DNA from: Chryseobacterium indologenes
Lineage (GTDB): Bacteria > Bacteroidota > Bacteroidia > Flavobacteriales > Weeksellaceae
Assembly (NCBI GenBank): GCA_001013295.1
Contig: LAZY01000016.1
Coordinates: 1 to 64,000, forward strand
Reading direction: 5' to 3'
DNA length: 64,000 nt
The position numbers and the translations under genes are program-made. Shown piece by piece: positions 25,180 to 34,700 of the stretch (the stretch's first letter is position 1; the number at the start of each line of letters is the position of its first letter). The notes below the pieces were generated by a model, which was not told where the DNA came from, ran no database searches, and saw only the letters and a program-made list of their open reading frames with translations.

Positions 25180-25590
25180 TTATTCTGCTTTATTGAATTT
25201 CAATAATAGAAGATTGTCTTTATAAAGTTCTAAGGTATTTCCGGAGATCACATATTTATTCGCTTTCCCCATCATATCCATAAAGTTCTGCTCTACTCCG
25301 ATATTGTTACACATCATTTTGGTAGATCCCATATGTCCTGCAGAGAAGCCTCCGCTAGAAGGATCTATTGTAGCCGTTCCAAAATAGTTATTGCATCCTG
25401 CATTTCCTGTGATTTTCTCCCCTTCAATATTTAATGTTGGAATTTTCCCTTTCACATTGTCAGCCAACGTCCATTTTGTATTGACAAGAGCCGGCTGAGC
25501 CTTCCCTACTTTAGAAGCAGACGGGCTGCTCATTGTTCCACATGATACCAATACTGCGGCTGTACATATACTTAAAAAAAGATTTTTCAT
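25180..25590 (-). CDS. META-domain (HslJ-like) lipoprotein
   Basis: A 136-residue lipoprotein (lipobox VLVSC, Cys17). The mature part is one META domain: TKWTLADNVKGK, ITGNAGCNNYFGTATID, then MGSTKMMCNN and a closing beta strand. META/HslJ proteins occur in the envelope and are linked to heat and novobiocin stress in E. coli. The characteristic Cys pair of GCNNYFG and MMCNN is present. Single gene. Confidence 0.85.
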   Translation of the reverse strand: MKNLFLSICTAAVLVSCGTMSSPSASKVGKAQPALVNTKWTLADNVKGKIPTLNIEGEKITGNAGCNNYFGTATIDPSSGGFSAGHMGSTKMMCNNIGVEQNFMDMMGKANKYVISGNTLELYKDNLLLLKFNKAE

Positions 25591-25959
25591 TTTTTTCTTT
25601 TTGAATTAACCCAAATTTACGGAAATTATATTATTTAAACGGGAAGCGATGGATTTTATTATTCTTTAACACTTGGTTTTTTAAACACAAATGACACAAA
25701 TGTTTTCACAAATAGCACGGGTTGTCTTAACGGGTGAAGCCTAGCAATCACAGCCTGAAATTGTAATCTGATAGGTTGGGAAATATTTTCCTTTTCTGAG
25801 CATCTTCGATTCTCTTGCGTCCCTAAAACAGTCAGGTGATCTTTCTTTGCGCCTTCGCTTTTTCCAACCGAAAAACTATCTCTTACAAAATAACTGTTAA
25901 AAACAAAAAAACGAACCTTTTCAGGTCCGTTTCTATCTATTTCTGTAATCTTTTTATTA
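25591..25959. other. Intergenic stretch upstream of META gene, downstream of pheT
   Basis: No credible gene. It carries the pheT terminator (25905-25932), an AT-rich upstream region for the lipoprotein gene, and degenerate ACACAAATGACACAAATG-type sequence at 25684-25720 that resembles decayed dispersed repeats. Confidence 0.55.
25905..25932 (-). terminator. Intrinsic terminator of pheT
   Basis: On the minus strand a 10-bp stem with one wobble (AAACGGACCT / AGGTTCGTTT) with a GAAA loop is followed by T residues, 28 bp after the pheT stop. Confidence 0.8.
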
Positions 25960-28362
25960 TTAAGATCTCAACTCAGCGTTGAATTCCTTCTGGAAAGATT
26001 TAATAAGAGAGTCCATTACTTCAGTAATCTCTTTTTCTTCCAGTGTTTTTTCTTCGTTCAACAGTTCAAAGCTCATTGCGTAAGACTTTTTACCTTCAGG
26101 AAGGTTTTTCCCTTCATATACGTCAAATAAATTGATGTTTTTGATGAATGGTGATTTATTCTTCTTCGCAATCTGATAAAGCTCCTGATAATTTACACTC
26201 TTGTCAATCAATAATGCAAGGTCTCTTCTGATCTTGTTGAATTTTGGAATATCCTTGAATTTCAATTCATTTTTAGAACGTAATTCCTGAGCGTATTCCA
26301 GTTCAATTTCTGCATAGAAACAATCCTGATCAATATCAAAATCTTTCAGTAAAGCCGGAGCTACTTTTCCGATTCTTACTAAAATTTTACCATCTGCTTC
26401 ATAAGCCAGGGCATCAGAGAATCTTGTATCAGACAAAGCAACTTCTTTATAATCAACAGCAAGTCTTTCTAATAAAACTTTTACATAAGCTTTAAGGTTA
26501 TAGAAACTTACCGCAGATTTAGGCTGAAGCCAGTTCTCAGCAACATCTCTTCCTGAAACAATGATCGCCAGTTGCTTTCTTTCTTCGTACTTTTCTTTTT
26601 TATGGTAGATTTTTCCGAGTTCAAAAAACTTAATATCCTGATTCTTTCTGTTGATATTGTAAACTGTATTCTGAAGAAGTCCTTCCAATAAAGACTTTCT
26701 CATAAACGCAAGGTCACCGCTTAAAGGGTTCAATAGTTTTACGGCATCGGTTTCATCTTTTACAGAAGTCAATGAATTGTTCATTACCTCATTGAAACCA
26801 AGACTTTGTAAAGCTCTTGCCCAGCTGTTTTCCAATTCATCCTGATCGTTTGCACTTAGCTTCACAGGGGTGAATGAAATCTTTTGCGGAGCATCTATCT
26901 TGTTGTAACCGTAGATTCTTAAGATCTCTTCGATCACATCAATTTCTCTTGTTACATCTGCTCTGTAAGCAGGAACGGAGATTTCAAAACCATTTGGAAT
27001 TTCATTTAACACCTGAATTTCCAATGCTTTTAATATTTCTTTTACTTTTTCTCTGTGAATTTTTGTTCCTAAAATCTGTTCGATTTTTGAGAATCTAAGG
27101 ATCACATAGCTGTCTTCTATTTTCTTAGGATATTCTTCAAGCAACTCACCTACCAGTTTCCCTTCGGCAATTTCCTGAATCATTTTGATGGCGTGGGTGA
27201 TAGCAGTTCTTGTAAGGTTAGGATCCACTCCTCTTTCAAATCTGAAAGATGCATCTGTGTTAAGATTATGGAATTTAGCTCCTTTTCTCACCGCAATCGG
27301 GTTGAAATAAGCACTTTCAAGGAATACAGTTTTCGTAGCCTCAGATACCCCTGAATTCTCACCACCGAAAACTCCGGCAATACACATCGGGTGATCTTTA
27401 CCATCTTTGATCATGATTTCGGAACCGTTCAATGTTCTTTCCACCCCATCCAGCGTGGTGAATTTTGTTCCCGGTTTTACGACACCTACTTTCACTGTTT
27501 TATCTGCAATTTTATCTGCATCAAATGCATGAAGCGGCTGGCCGTATCCATGAAGGATATAGTTGGTAATATCTACTACGTTATTGATTGGGCTCAGTCC
27601 GATAGCTTTCAGTCTATCTTTTAACCAAGACGGAGATTCAGCTACTTTTACATTTTCAATAACGGCTCCGATATATCTTGGACACAATTCAGCATCTTCA
27701 ATTTTCAGTTTAAAATCATGAGAACCTTCATTATTTAAAGCTTCTGAAGCCACTTTATTAAACTGAGATTTCAATTGATTGGTAGACAGATAAGCATGCA
27801 GATCTCTGGCAACACCATAGTGAGACATTGCATCTGTTCTGTTTGGCGTCAATCCGATTTCAAAAACCTCATCATTGGTTAATTCAAAATAATCAGCAAA
27901 GTTCTTCCCTACTTCATATTTGGTTTCATCCAATACCATGATTCCGCCATGATCTTCGCTAAGACCAAGCTCATCTTCTGCACAGATCATTCCCTGTGAG
28001 ACTTCACCTCTGATCTTAGCTTCTTTAATTTCAAAAAAGTTTCCGGTTTTGTCATAGATCTTTGTACCGACAACTGCTACAGGTACTGTTTGTCCTGCCT
28101 CTACATTAGGAGCTCCACAAACAATGTTCAACACTTTTCCGTTTCCTACATCTACAGTGGTCTTTTTCAGTTTGTCAGCATTCGGATGTTTTTCGCAGGT
28201 TAATACTTTACCTACCACAATGCCTTCCAGACTGCCTCTTACACTCTCAAATTTATCTATCCCTTCAACCTCAAGACCTATATCTGTAAGGAATTCACCG
28301 ATTCTTTCAGTTTTCGATTCCGTTTTTACAAAGTCCTTCAGCCAGTTGTTTGATATTTTCAT
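25960..28362 (-). CDS. pheT: Phenylalanyl-tRNA synthetase beta subunit
   Basis: An 800-residue subunit of the tetrameric (alpha2beta2) enzyme that charges tRNA-Phe. Domains in order: N-terminal MKISNNWLKDFV and the EMAP/OB tRNA-binding fold (about 40-150; ADKLKKTTVDVG, IVCGAPN), B3/4 editing domain (about 210-395), B5 domain (about 410-480), the catalytic-like core (about 490-690), and the C-terminal FDX-ACB anticodon-binding domain (about 705-800; FKDIPKFNKIRRDLALLI). Length is normal. pheS is not adjacent in this window, which is common in Bacteroidota. A 230-bp upstream region shows no obvious attenuator. Confidence 0.97.
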   Translation of the reverse strand: MKISNNWLKDFVKTESKTERIGEFLTDIGLEVEGIDKFESVRGSLEGIVVGKVLTCEKHPNADKLKKTTVDVGNGKVLNIVCGAPNVEAGQTVPVAVVGTKIYDKTGNFFEIKEAKIRGEVSQGMICAEDELGLSEDHGGIMVLDETKYEVGKNFADYFELTNDEVFEIGLTPNRTDAMSHYGVARDLHAYLSTNQLKSQFNKVASEALNNEGSHDFKLKIEDAELCPRYIGAVIENVKVAESPSWLKDRLKAIGLSPINNVVDITNYILHGYGQPLHAFDADKIADKTVKVGVVKPGTKFTTLDGVERTLNGSEIMIKDGKDHPMCIAGVFGGENSGVSEATKTVFLESAYFNPIAVRKGAKFHNLNTDASFRFERGVDPNLTRTAITHAIKMIQEIAEGKLVGELLEEYPKKIEDSYVILRFSKIEQILGTKIHREKVKEILKALEIQVLNEIPNGFEISVPAYRADVTREIDVIEEILRIYGYNKIDAPQKISFTPVKLSANDQDELENSWARALQSLGFNEVMNNSLTSVKDETDAVKLLNPLSGDLAFMRKSLLEGLLQNTVYNINRKNQDIKFFELGKIYHKKEKYEERKQLAIIVSGRDVAENWLQPKSAVSFYNLKAYVKVLLERLAVDYKEVALSDTRFSDALAYEADGKILVRIGKVAPALLKDFDIDQDCFYAEIELEYAQELRSKNELKFKDIPKFNKIRRDLALLIDKSVNYQELYQIAKKNKSPFIKNINLFDVYEGKNLPEGKKSYAMSFELLNEEKTLEEKEITEVMDSLIKSFQKEFNAELRS

Positions 28363-28592
28363 TTGTTTATCTATCTACTTTTTTAATTGGTCAGATGAAA
28401 CCTGCGGCCCCGTCTGTTCTTTTTTGAAACTTTAATTTGAAATATCACGCCAATATTGATATGATTTTTCGAGGTACAAATGTCGTGTTTTTTTGAGAAA
28501 TAGAGAAATTTCAAACCGACTTTAAGAGAATTAATTTTCAGGAATTGCTTTCCCTGTACGGTGGATAAAACTCTTAGAAGCAGTTCCCAAGT

Positions 28593-29216
28593 TTAGATAC
28601 GATCTGTGAAAGGTTTTACGGTTTTCTTTACGCTGTCAGAAAACAGCACCAGCCCAGCCGCCATCATGATAATATCTTTCAATACGAGACGCCCGGCTCC
28701 CGACAGATAAGGAAAGCCATATTGAGGAGTTGGATAATCGCCTCCAAGATTGGGAACATATACTTCAGGAGTCGTTATCAGAAATGATAAAGTCACCAGG
28801 GACATCAAAAAGGTGAGTATTCCACCGATAGCTCCTATTTTAGGAAACCAGATCCCCAGCAATACAAGACTTCCAATAATAATGATCATGGTTCCCAAGC
28901 CATATGAGAACCAATAAGTCCCATTTTCTTTATGCCAATCAATGTTTTTCTCAACGACCTTTCCTTCCGGATTTTTATACAGTGTGTATTCTAAAACCTT
29001 TTTCTGATCTTCATTCATAACCTTATTACCCGCATTTTTATAGAAAAAATTCATCAATGGGCTGTTGGCCACAAAGGGAACAATTCCGTCAGCTTCGTAC
29101 TGAAATGCTTTAAGCCCGCCAATCCAGGCCATAACAATAAAGATGGAAATTCTAAGAAAATTGAAGAAATAAATATCCAGTCTTAATAATCTGTTGTATA
29201 GTCTACTGTTCTGCAT
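28593..29216 (-). CDS. DUF417-family membrane protein
   Basis: A 207-residue inner-membrane protein. Four membrane segments are predicted, roughly 14-34 (FLRISIFIVMAWIGGLKAF), 105-125, 130-150 and 170-190 in the numbering from the ATG. The sequence GGLKAFQYEADGIVPFVANSP is the family hallmark (YkgB/RclC-like). RclC-type members take part in reactive-chlorine resistance in E. coli. The frame also opens at a GTG (29234); the ATG at 29216 is preferred. It follows the AraC gene at 29281 in the same direction, with 64 bp between, so the regulator may control it. Confidence 0.85.
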   Translation of the reverse strand: MQNSRLYNRLLRLDIYFFNFLRISIFIVMAWIGGLKAFQYEADGIVPFVANSPLMNFFYKNAGNKVMNEDQKKVLEYTLYKNPEGKVVEKNIDWHKENGTYWFSYGLGTMIIIIGSLVLLGIWFPKIGAIGGILTFLMSLVTLSFLITTPEVYVPNLGGDYPTPQYGFPYLSGAGRLVLKDIIMMAAGLVLFSDSVKKTVKPFTDRI

Positions 29217-29280
29217 AGGTTTACTTTTTTTCACAAAAGTATCAACCTCCCCTACGCTTTACCATAGATATTTGAGGACA

Positions 29281-30123
29281 TTACATGGACATTTTTGCCA
29301 CCACAGAAACGCCTACTTTCTCTCTGTATTGTTTTGGGGAACAGCCCACTGATTTTTTAAAATATCTGCTGAAATAAAATTCGTCATCAAATCCCAATTC
29401 TGAAGCAACTTCCTTTACAGACCGATAGGTTAAATGAAGCAACTTTTTGGCTTCCAAAACAATTCTTTCATTGATAAGCTGTGAGGGCGTTTTGGCAAAT
29501 TCTTTTTTTACCGCTTTGCTCAAAGTATTGTTGGAAATATTGAGTTTATCACTATAAAAAGCAAGTTCTTTTTCTTTTTTAAAGTAAATTTCCAGCAGCT
29601 TTTGAAATTCCACTGCATTTTTATTGGGTAGTTTTTCACTGGCTACTGAATGATTTTCAATACTGCTCTTTTGTTTACTGCAGATAGCAAGAATCAGCTG
29701 TATATAGGTTTTGATAATAGACTCAGAAAACTGATGATTTTCAACCCCTTCCTTTTTAATATGATGAAAGAGTTCCAGAATATATTTATAATGTTCTTCA
29801 GAAAGTTCAATAGCCGGGTTCAGATAGATGTTATTGAAAAGAAGCCCGTTGCAGGCCACTTCTTCTTTATGATATTCTATACAGTAGAAATCACCGTGAA
29901 AAAAGAGAATTTCAATATTTTCGTCTGTTTCCGAGATCATTTTCAGCTTTTGATACGGCGAAAGAAATAAAACAGTATATCCATCGTAAGAATAATTAAT
30001 GCCGTCCACAGCAAAAACACCAACACCTTTCCACAGAACAACACTATAATTTTCAGTGGTAAATTCTGAAGAAAAATCTGAAATAAGAAAGGGCTGTATT
30101 TTTATTTCCATGATCTGCTTCAT
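29281..30123 (-). CDS. AraC-family transcriptional regulator
   Basis: A 280-residue regulator with an N-terminal cupin-like sensing domain (about 10-110) and a C-terminal double helix-turn-helix (about 180-275; LAFYSDKLNISNNTLSKAV, VKEVASELGFDDEFYFSRYFKKS, CSPKQYR). The layout matches AraC/XylS regulators that bind a small inducer. The DUF417 gene directly downstream is a possible target, comparable to RclR and RclC in E. coli, although the sensing cysteines of RclR cannot be identified here. Confidence 0.88.
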   Translation of the reverse strand: MKQIMEIKIQPFLISDFSSEFTTENYSVVLWKGVGVFAVDGINYSYDGYTVLFLSPYQKLKMISETDENIEILFFHGDFYCIEYHKEEVACNGLLFNNIYLNPAIELSEEHYKYILELFHHIKKEGVENHQFSESIIKTYIQLILAICSKQKSSIENHSVASEKLPNKNAVEFQKLLEIYFKKEKELAFYSDKLNISNNTLSKAVKKEFAKTPSQLINERIVLEAKKLLHLTYRSVKEVASELGFDDEFYFSRYFKKSVGCSPKQYREKVGVSVVAKMSM

Positions 30124-30168
30124 TTAAACACTAATAACTCTAATGATTCACAAATAACACAACTCATT

Positions 30169-31002
30169 TTAATAGTCTTTTGAATAGGTTTTCTTCTCTG
30201 CCAGGTATTCGCTTTTAGTTCCGTTACCAGTTCTGAAAAGAGTTTTTATAGTTTCTCTATATTTATCATTTTCTACTCTTGGGAGATAGCATACAAAATG
30301 TAAATGGGGTCCTTTACTCCATCCTGTATTTCCACTTAACCCAATAATATCTCCTTTTTTCACCTGATCTCCGATATTTACTTTAACCCCGTTTTGTTTC
30401 AAGTGATAGTATTGGGCAAAAGTGCCATCCGGATGTAGAATCGTAATATAATTTGCTTTATCTACACAACTCCTTGTTGGGCAACCAATATTACTGTCAC
30501 TTACCAGATCCGTTACCAATCCTTCTCTGGCAGCAATGACTTCAGTTCCCTCCGGCATTGTAAAATCTAAAGAATTCTCATTCTGATGAGAGAAGCTTCC
30601 ATTATATCCCTGATAGATATTAAATGATTTTCCTTTTTTAAAAGGCAAATCATAGGAATAATCTTCATCGTAGTTCTTTAAGGTAACATCTCCAATATAC
30701 ATCATATAACCCGGGATACTTTTTACCTTCCAGCCTTTTGTTTTATCAGCAACTACAAAATAACCTACCCTATTTTTCACTGATTTAGCAGGAATTACTT
30801 GTGTTGTTTTAAAAGCTTGAGGAATTTTCATATTCTCTACTTCCGGGTTTCCTGAAAAGACTAAAGACATTGGATAAATTGCCTGATTATCTGCATAAAG
30901 ACTTAAAGTATCCCCCTTTTTCTCATGGTAAACTTTTATATTATTTTGTGAAAGAGCCCAAAAAGAGCAGACTAATAACCCGAGAGTTGTTATTTTTTTC
31001 AT
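30169..31002 (-). CDS. M23-family metallopeptidase, exported
   Basis: A 277-residue periplasmic peptidase with a signal peptide (about 1-18). The M23 LytM-type domain is at about 135-240. Zinc ligands are His139 and Asp146 in SHQNENSLDF, and His235 of the GPHLHF motif, with His233 (or His200) as catalytic base. These enzymes cut peptide crosslinks of peptidoglycan. The N-terminal 100 residues form an extra beta domain with no clear match. An unusual Cys pair (Cys174, Cys179) lies in an insert of the catalytic domain. Single gene. Confidence 0.88.
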   Translation of the reverse strand: MKKITTLGLLVCSFWALSQNNIKVYHEKKGDTLSLYADNQAIYPMSLVFSGNPEVENMKIPQAFKTTQVIPAKSVKNRVGYFVVADKTKGWKVKSIPGYMMYIGDVTLKNYDEDYSYDLPFKKGKSFNIYQGYNGSFSHQNENSLDFTMPEGTEVIAAREGLVTDLVSDSNIGCPTRSCVDKANYITILHPDGTFAQYYHLKQNGVKVNIGDQVKKGDIIGLSGNTGWSKGPHLHFVCYLPRVENDKYRETIKTLFRTGNGTKSEYLAEKKTYSKDY

Positions 31003-31049
31003 GTTTTTAATTAATGTTTCTATCCTGTTATTAAGTTTTTAAAAGGAAC

Positions 31050-31080
31050 AAAAAAGCTGGAAAAAATCCAGCTTTCTTTT
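31050..31080 (-). terminator. Intrinsic terminator of dnaN
   Basis: On the minus strand a 9-bp stem (AAAGCTGGA / TCCAGCTTT) with a 5-nt loop is followed by T residues, 20 bp after the dnaN stop. Confidence 0.8.
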
Positions 31081-31099
31081 GTATTTGTATGCGTTAATA

Positions 31100-32230
31100 T
31101 TACAATCCGATTACCGGCATTGACAACATTAAGATGTTTTCGTTTTCTTCAAGACCGTCAAGAGGCTCAATAATCCCCGGTCTGTTTGGTTGAGACATTT
31201 TCATTGTAATATCATCAGAACCTAAGATCGTCAACATTTCTGTCAAGAATTTTGAGCTGAATCCGATATTAATATCTTCTCCGTTATAGTCACAAGGAAT
31301 CTGCATATCTGCTTTGTTTGCATATTCGGTATCTTCTGCATGAAGGTGAAGAATATTTCCTGAAAGCTTAAATCTTACCTGGTTGGTAGATTTGTTTGAC
31401 ATGATAGATGCTCTTTTGATCGCTCCTAACAGAAGGTTTCTGTTGATCGTCAATACGTTTGGATTTTCTTTAGGAATTACCGCTGTATAGTTTGGATATT
31501 TTCCATCGATCAGTCTACAGATCCAGATATGCTTACCAAAAGTAAATTTAGCCATATTCTCGTTGAAGTCGATGGTAACGTCTTCATTGGAACTTGCCAG
31601 GATATTTTTGAAAATGTTCAAAGGTTTCTTAGGCATGATAAACTCCATCGGCTCAGCATTCATCAGGTCTGTTCTCTTGTAAACCACCAATCTGTGAGAG
31701 TCTGTGGAAACGAAATTCGTTTCGTTTTCTCCAAACTGGAATAATACCCCTGTCATTACAGGACGAAGAGAGTCGTTACTTGTAGCAAATAATGTATTGG
31801 TTAAAGCTTCAGACAAAACTCCAGCCGGCATCGTTACACTCTGAGAAGCGTCAAATTCGGGCAACTCAGGGTAGTCATCAGCATTGTCTAATGCTACTGC
31901 GAAATTATCTTTTTCATCTAAAATCTCAAGCTGGCTCCCCGTACCTTCTGCATTGTCTTTTACAACAAATGTCAAAGGCTGTTCGCCATATGTCTTGATA
32001 AAATCCTGAAAAATTTTAGCAGGAACAGCAAATTTACCTGAATCATCAGACTTTACTTCCAAAGAAGTCACAAGAGTTGTCTCGCCGTCAGATGCTGTAA
32101 TGGTAACATTATTTCCGTCTAATTCAAAAAGATAGTTTTCTAAAATCGGTCTCGATTGAGAGCTTGATATTACGCCACTTACAGTTTGCAAAGCCTTCTG
32201 CAGTTCACCACTTGAAATAATAAATTTCAT
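31100..32230 (-). CDS. dnaN: DNA polymerase III sliding clamp (beta subunit)
   Basis: A 376-residue beta clamp, the ring-shaped dimer that holds the replicative polymerase on DNA. Three repeated clamp domains are present (about 1-120, 130-245, 247-376). Recognisable segments are ISSSQSRPILENYLFE, LRPVMTGVLF, IMPKKPLNIFKNIL and the C-terminus ending in MLSMPVIGL, close to the usual M-P-M-R/V-L ending. It is not beside dnaA or recF here, which is common in flavobacteria. Single gene with its own terminator. Confidence 0.96.
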   Translation of the reverse strand: MKFIISSGELQKALQTVSGVISSSQSRPILENYLFELDGNNVTITASDGETTLVTSLEVKSDDSGKFAVPAKIFQDFIKTYGEQPLTFVVKDNAEGTGSQLEILDEKDNFAVALDNADDYPELPEFDASQSVTMPAGVLSEALTNTLFATSNDSLRPVMTGVLFQFGENETNFVSTDSHRLVVYKRTDLMNAEPMEFIMPKKPLNIFKNILASSNEDVTIDFNENMAKFTFGKHIWICRLIDGKYPNYTAVIPKENPNVLTINRNLLLGAIKRASIMSNKSTNQVRFKLSGNILHLHAEDTEYANKADMQIPCDYNGEDINIGFSSKFLTEMLTILGSDDITMKMSQPNRPGIIEPLDGLEENENILMLSMPVIGL

Positions 32231-32252
32231 AGATTTATAAAATAAGTTTCTA

Positions 32253-32260
32253 CAAATATA
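32253..32260 (-). promoter_or_regulatory. Candidate -7 promoter box for dnaN
   Basis: On the minus strand TATATTTG matches the Bacteroidota -7 consensus and lies 22 bp before the dnaN ATG. A TTTG lies 14 bp upstream, closer than the usual spacing of about 19. Confidence 0.4.
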
Positions 32261-32465
32261 ATAAATACATACAACAAAGAAAAAAATAATCCAGAGGAGT
32301 TTTTAACAAACATCATCAATCTGTTTTCAGACCGGATATTAAGGTCTGGAATTCTAAGACTTTACATCTCTTTTCAGAAATACTGTCTGTAGATCACTCC
32401 ATTCTTCATTTTAATCTTATATTCCAAATATAGCAGATAAAAAATTATAATCAAAATACAAAACC

Positions 32466-32473
32466 TATCTTTG
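32466..32473 (+). promoter_or_regulatory. Candidate -7 promoter box for dgkA
   Basis: TATCTTTG matches the Bacteroidota -7 consensus and lies 19 bp before the start codon at 32493. No -33 TTTG was found. Confidence 0.35.
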
Positions 32474-32492
32474 TTCCTAAAAATAAGAATTC

Positions 32493-32849
32493 ATGCAAAA
32501 ACCTCCTCTCCATAAAAGTTTTTTAAATGCTTTCCGGGGGGTGGCTGCCATGATAAAAACGGAAAGAAATTTTAAGATCGAGCTTCTGGCTTTCTTTGTC
32601 AACTTATTTTTAATTTTTTATCTACACCTCAGCAGTATTGATGCTGTTCTTATTTTGCTGGCTTCATTTGCTGTGCTGAGCGCTGAAATTTTTAATACGG
32701 CTATAGAAAAGATCTGTGACATTATTCAACCGGATTTTGATCAAAGGATCGGCTTCATAAAAGATATTGCCGCAGGAGCTGTTATTTTACTGGCTATTGC
32801 TGCCATCATTGTTGGAGTTATCATTTATCCGAAGTATATTTCAATCTGA
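32493..32849 (+). CDS. dgkA: Diacylglycerol kinase (DgkA family)
   Basis: A 118-residue integral membrane kinase that phosphorylates diacylglycerol or undecaprenol. Three hydrophobic helices are seen (about 30-48, 50-68, 92-115). The family signature AEIFNTAIEKICDIIQP contains the catalytic Glu and metal-binding residues, and FNAFRG/ERNFKIE at the N-terminus is typical. Length matches the bacterial trimeric enzyme. It is monocistronic and divergent from dnaN. Confidence 0.9.
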   Translation: MQKPPLHKSFLNAFRGVAAMIKTERNFKIELLAFFVNLFLIFYLHLSSIDAVLILLASFAVLSAEIFNTAIEKICDIIQPDFDQRIGFIKDIAAGAVILLAIAAIIVGVIIYPKYISI

Positions 32850-32955
32850 TTATGACCACTATACCTTCTTTATTTTTTCATAATTTTTTTATAAAACTTG
32901 CAAAGCAGTTCAATTAATCTGATAATTTTCAGTAAGTTCGCCAAAAATTAATTTT

Positions 32956-33417
32956 ATGAAGAAGTTTTTAGTAGGAATTCTGGCTGTTGGGGCTCTTTCA
33001 TCATGCACTACAGGAGACGGAACCTTACCTGACTATGGCTATAATCCCGATTATAACAAGTCCGTCATAATAGGAGTATGGAAAATACAAACCCAATATC
33101 AGATTTCAGGGAAAGATAAAACAACTGTTATCAGTGAGACTCTACCTGATCCCTGTAAGAAGAAAAGTACCTATGAATTCAGGAATGACGGTAAGTATAT
33201 GATGGCGGATTACAACAATGTCAATTCCAATTGTCAGAAAACTGAGATGACAACTCCTTTTCAATATGATCCTGTAACGATGAATCTTACAATCAACAGT
33301 CAGGAAAGTTCAGTACTAGAGTTATCTTTCAATAAACTTTCTTATCTGACTCCAACTAACCAGGATTATAATGGTGATGGGGTGAATGATTATATTAAAT
33401 ATGTTTATTATAAATAA
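32956..33417 (+). CDS. Small lipoprotein, lipocalin-like
   Basis: A 153-residue lipoprotein (lipobox LSSC, Cys17). The mature part is beta-rich with VIIGVWKIQTQYQISGKD near its start and STYEFRNDGKYMM in the middle, the pattern of Bacteroidota lipocalin-like domains (GxW at the first strand). It contains paired Cys residues. The C-terminal NGDGVNDYIKYVYYK has a calcium-loop-like stretch. Function unknown. Confidence 0.75.
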   Translation: MKKFLVGILAVGALSSCTTGDGTLPDYGYNPDYNKSVIIGVWKIQTQYQISGKDKTTVISETLPDPCKKKSTYEFRNDGKYMMADYNNVNSNCQKTEMTTPFQYDPVTMNLTINSQESSVLELSFNKLSYLTPTNQDYNGDGVNDYIKYVYYK

Positions 33418-33434
33418 ATACTGCTATAATATTC

Positions 33435-33471
33435 AAAAGCCTGCTCTCATAATTTGACAGCAGGCTTTTTT
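33435..33471. terminator. Bidirectional intrinsic terminator
   Basis: A perfect 11-bp stem (AAAAGCCTGCT / AGCAGGCTTTT) with a 13-nt loop lies between the convergent genes ending at 33417 and 33505. Confidence 0.85.
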
Positions 33472-33504
33472 ATGTTCAATAAGTCTAAGGCTTTAATTAC
33501 AATA

Positions 33505-33963
33505 TTATTCTACTGCAATAAAAATATCAACTTCGGCCTCTGACGGATTCAGTGCTTTTTCTCCATAGGTCTCAAAGTCTACAGTAAATATCCTGCCCAG
33601 ATCCATATTCCAAATCTTTATCCATTCATTAATGACTAAATTATCAGCAAGATTTCCTTTTGCGGTAAACTTTATGTAATTTCCACCTTCAAAGGATTTA
33701 CCTACCATCCCTTCAGGAATATGATCAAGATTCTCTACTTTACAGCCAAGTATAGTGGTGTAGGGTTTTGTATGGTCTTTTTCGTAATCTGTATATAAGG
33801 AATATATTGTTGTATTGATCTTATTAGGAATAGCATTCACAATACCTTCATTCATCAGTTTTTCCCACAGTACAGGAATATCTTGTGCTGCCTGATTGTT
33901 CTCATTGGTTGTTCTCACAGCGATTCCGATCACCTTAAAAGGTTCTATTTTCATGTTATGCAT
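33505..33963 (-). CDS. GyrI-like / AraC effector-binding domain protein
   Basis: A 152-residue stand-alone small-molecule-binding domain, the kind found at the C-terminus of AraC- and MerR-type regulators and in GyrI/SbmC. Features are KVIGIAVRTTNENN at the start, IYSLYTDYEKDHTKPY, ILGCKVENLDHIPEGM and the closing EVDIFIAVE. No DNA-binding domain is attached. The start may be the fourth residue (MKIEPF, 33954). Such proteins bind ligands or act on DNA gyrase; here neither is proven. Confidence 0.8.
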   Translation of the reverse strand: MHNMKIEPFKVIGIAVRTTNENNQAAQDIPVLWEKLMNEGIVNAIPNKINTTIYSLYTDYEKDHTKPYTTILGCKVENLDHIPEGMVGKSFEGGNYIKFTAKGNLADNLVINEWIKIWNMDLGRIFTVDFETYGEKALNPSEAEVDIFIAVE

Positions 33964-34314
33964 TGTTTGATTTTTTATTGTACGACAAAGATAAGTGCCG
34001 GCAATGACAAGTGTATGTCAGGAGGAATTAGCTTTTTCAATCCTTTTTACATCAATCTTTCATCAAATAAAATAACTCCCTAAAAATCAATAAATAAAAT
34101 ATTATCTTCTCCAAACCTTCAAAAAAAGCTTAATATTATTCCATTTAAAAATGCAATCTGAATAAAAATTCACCATTAAACCTTACATTATTTCGTTTTA
34201 AACAATAAATATTTTACCAAAAAATTACTATTTATATGAAAATTTTATTTTTCACAAATTAATGATATATAAAAAATTAATATATTTGCTGAAATCAAAT
34301 AATAATTTATACAT
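33964..34314. other. Divergent AT-rich intergenic region
   Basis: A 351-bp stretch between divergent genes, very AT-rich, with no credible gene and no strong hairpin. It should hold the promoters of both flanking genes; a TATATTTG box at 34281 serves the plus-strand pair. Confidence 0.5.
34281..34288 (+). promoter_or_regulatory. Candidate -7 promoter box
   Basis: TATATTTG matches the Bacteroidota -7 consensus, 26 bp before the ATG at 34315. The -33 element is not clear. Confidence 0.4.
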
Positions 34315-34698
34315 ATGAAAAGCAAACTATTGTATGCGATCATGTTAGCCATGTTCATTTCGTGTAATACAGAAAGTACAGCCCTGAACATGAGTGAACA
34401 AAAAAAGAGTGAGGAGATTTTAAATTTTGAAAAATCCATAAAAAGTCTTTCCCTTCCTGAAAACCGTGCTACTCCTGAAGAAATCAGAAATCAGAAATCT
34501 TTGGAGCTTAGCGATCGCCGTAAGGATATTTTGGTACCTTCAGCAATACAACTGATAAAATCCACCGGGGTAACGGATAAAGAGTTTACTCAGGCAACAG
34601 AGGGAGACCGTGATAAAATACTCACATGGGCTGTAAAGATCTATAATGAAAAGATCAACAAAATCAATCTAATCAACCACGTCACTCAAAACAATTAA
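34315..34698 (+). CDS. Small lipoprotein of unknown function
   Basis: A 127-residue lipoprotein (lipobox MFISC, Cys17). The mature part is helical and charged: EILNFEKSIKSLSLPENRATPEEI and an AIQLIKSTG segment. It lies 2 bp before the secreted protein at 34701, so the pair is co-transcribed. No domain is recognised. The spacing and shared export suggest that the two products act together at the cell surface. Confidence 0.7.
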   Translation: MKSKLLYAIMLAMFISCNTESTALNMSEQKKSEEILNFEKSIKSLSLPENRATPEEIRNQKSLELSDRRKDILVPSAIQLIKSTGVTDKEFTQATEGDRDKILTWAVKIYNEKINKINLINHVTQNN

Positions 34699-34700
34699 TC

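Noticed and set aside
28363..28592. Possible attenuator or riboswitch upstream of pheT
   Set aside because: Only a weak imperfect stem around 28390-28425 is visible and there is no Phe-rich leader peptide or T-box pattern.
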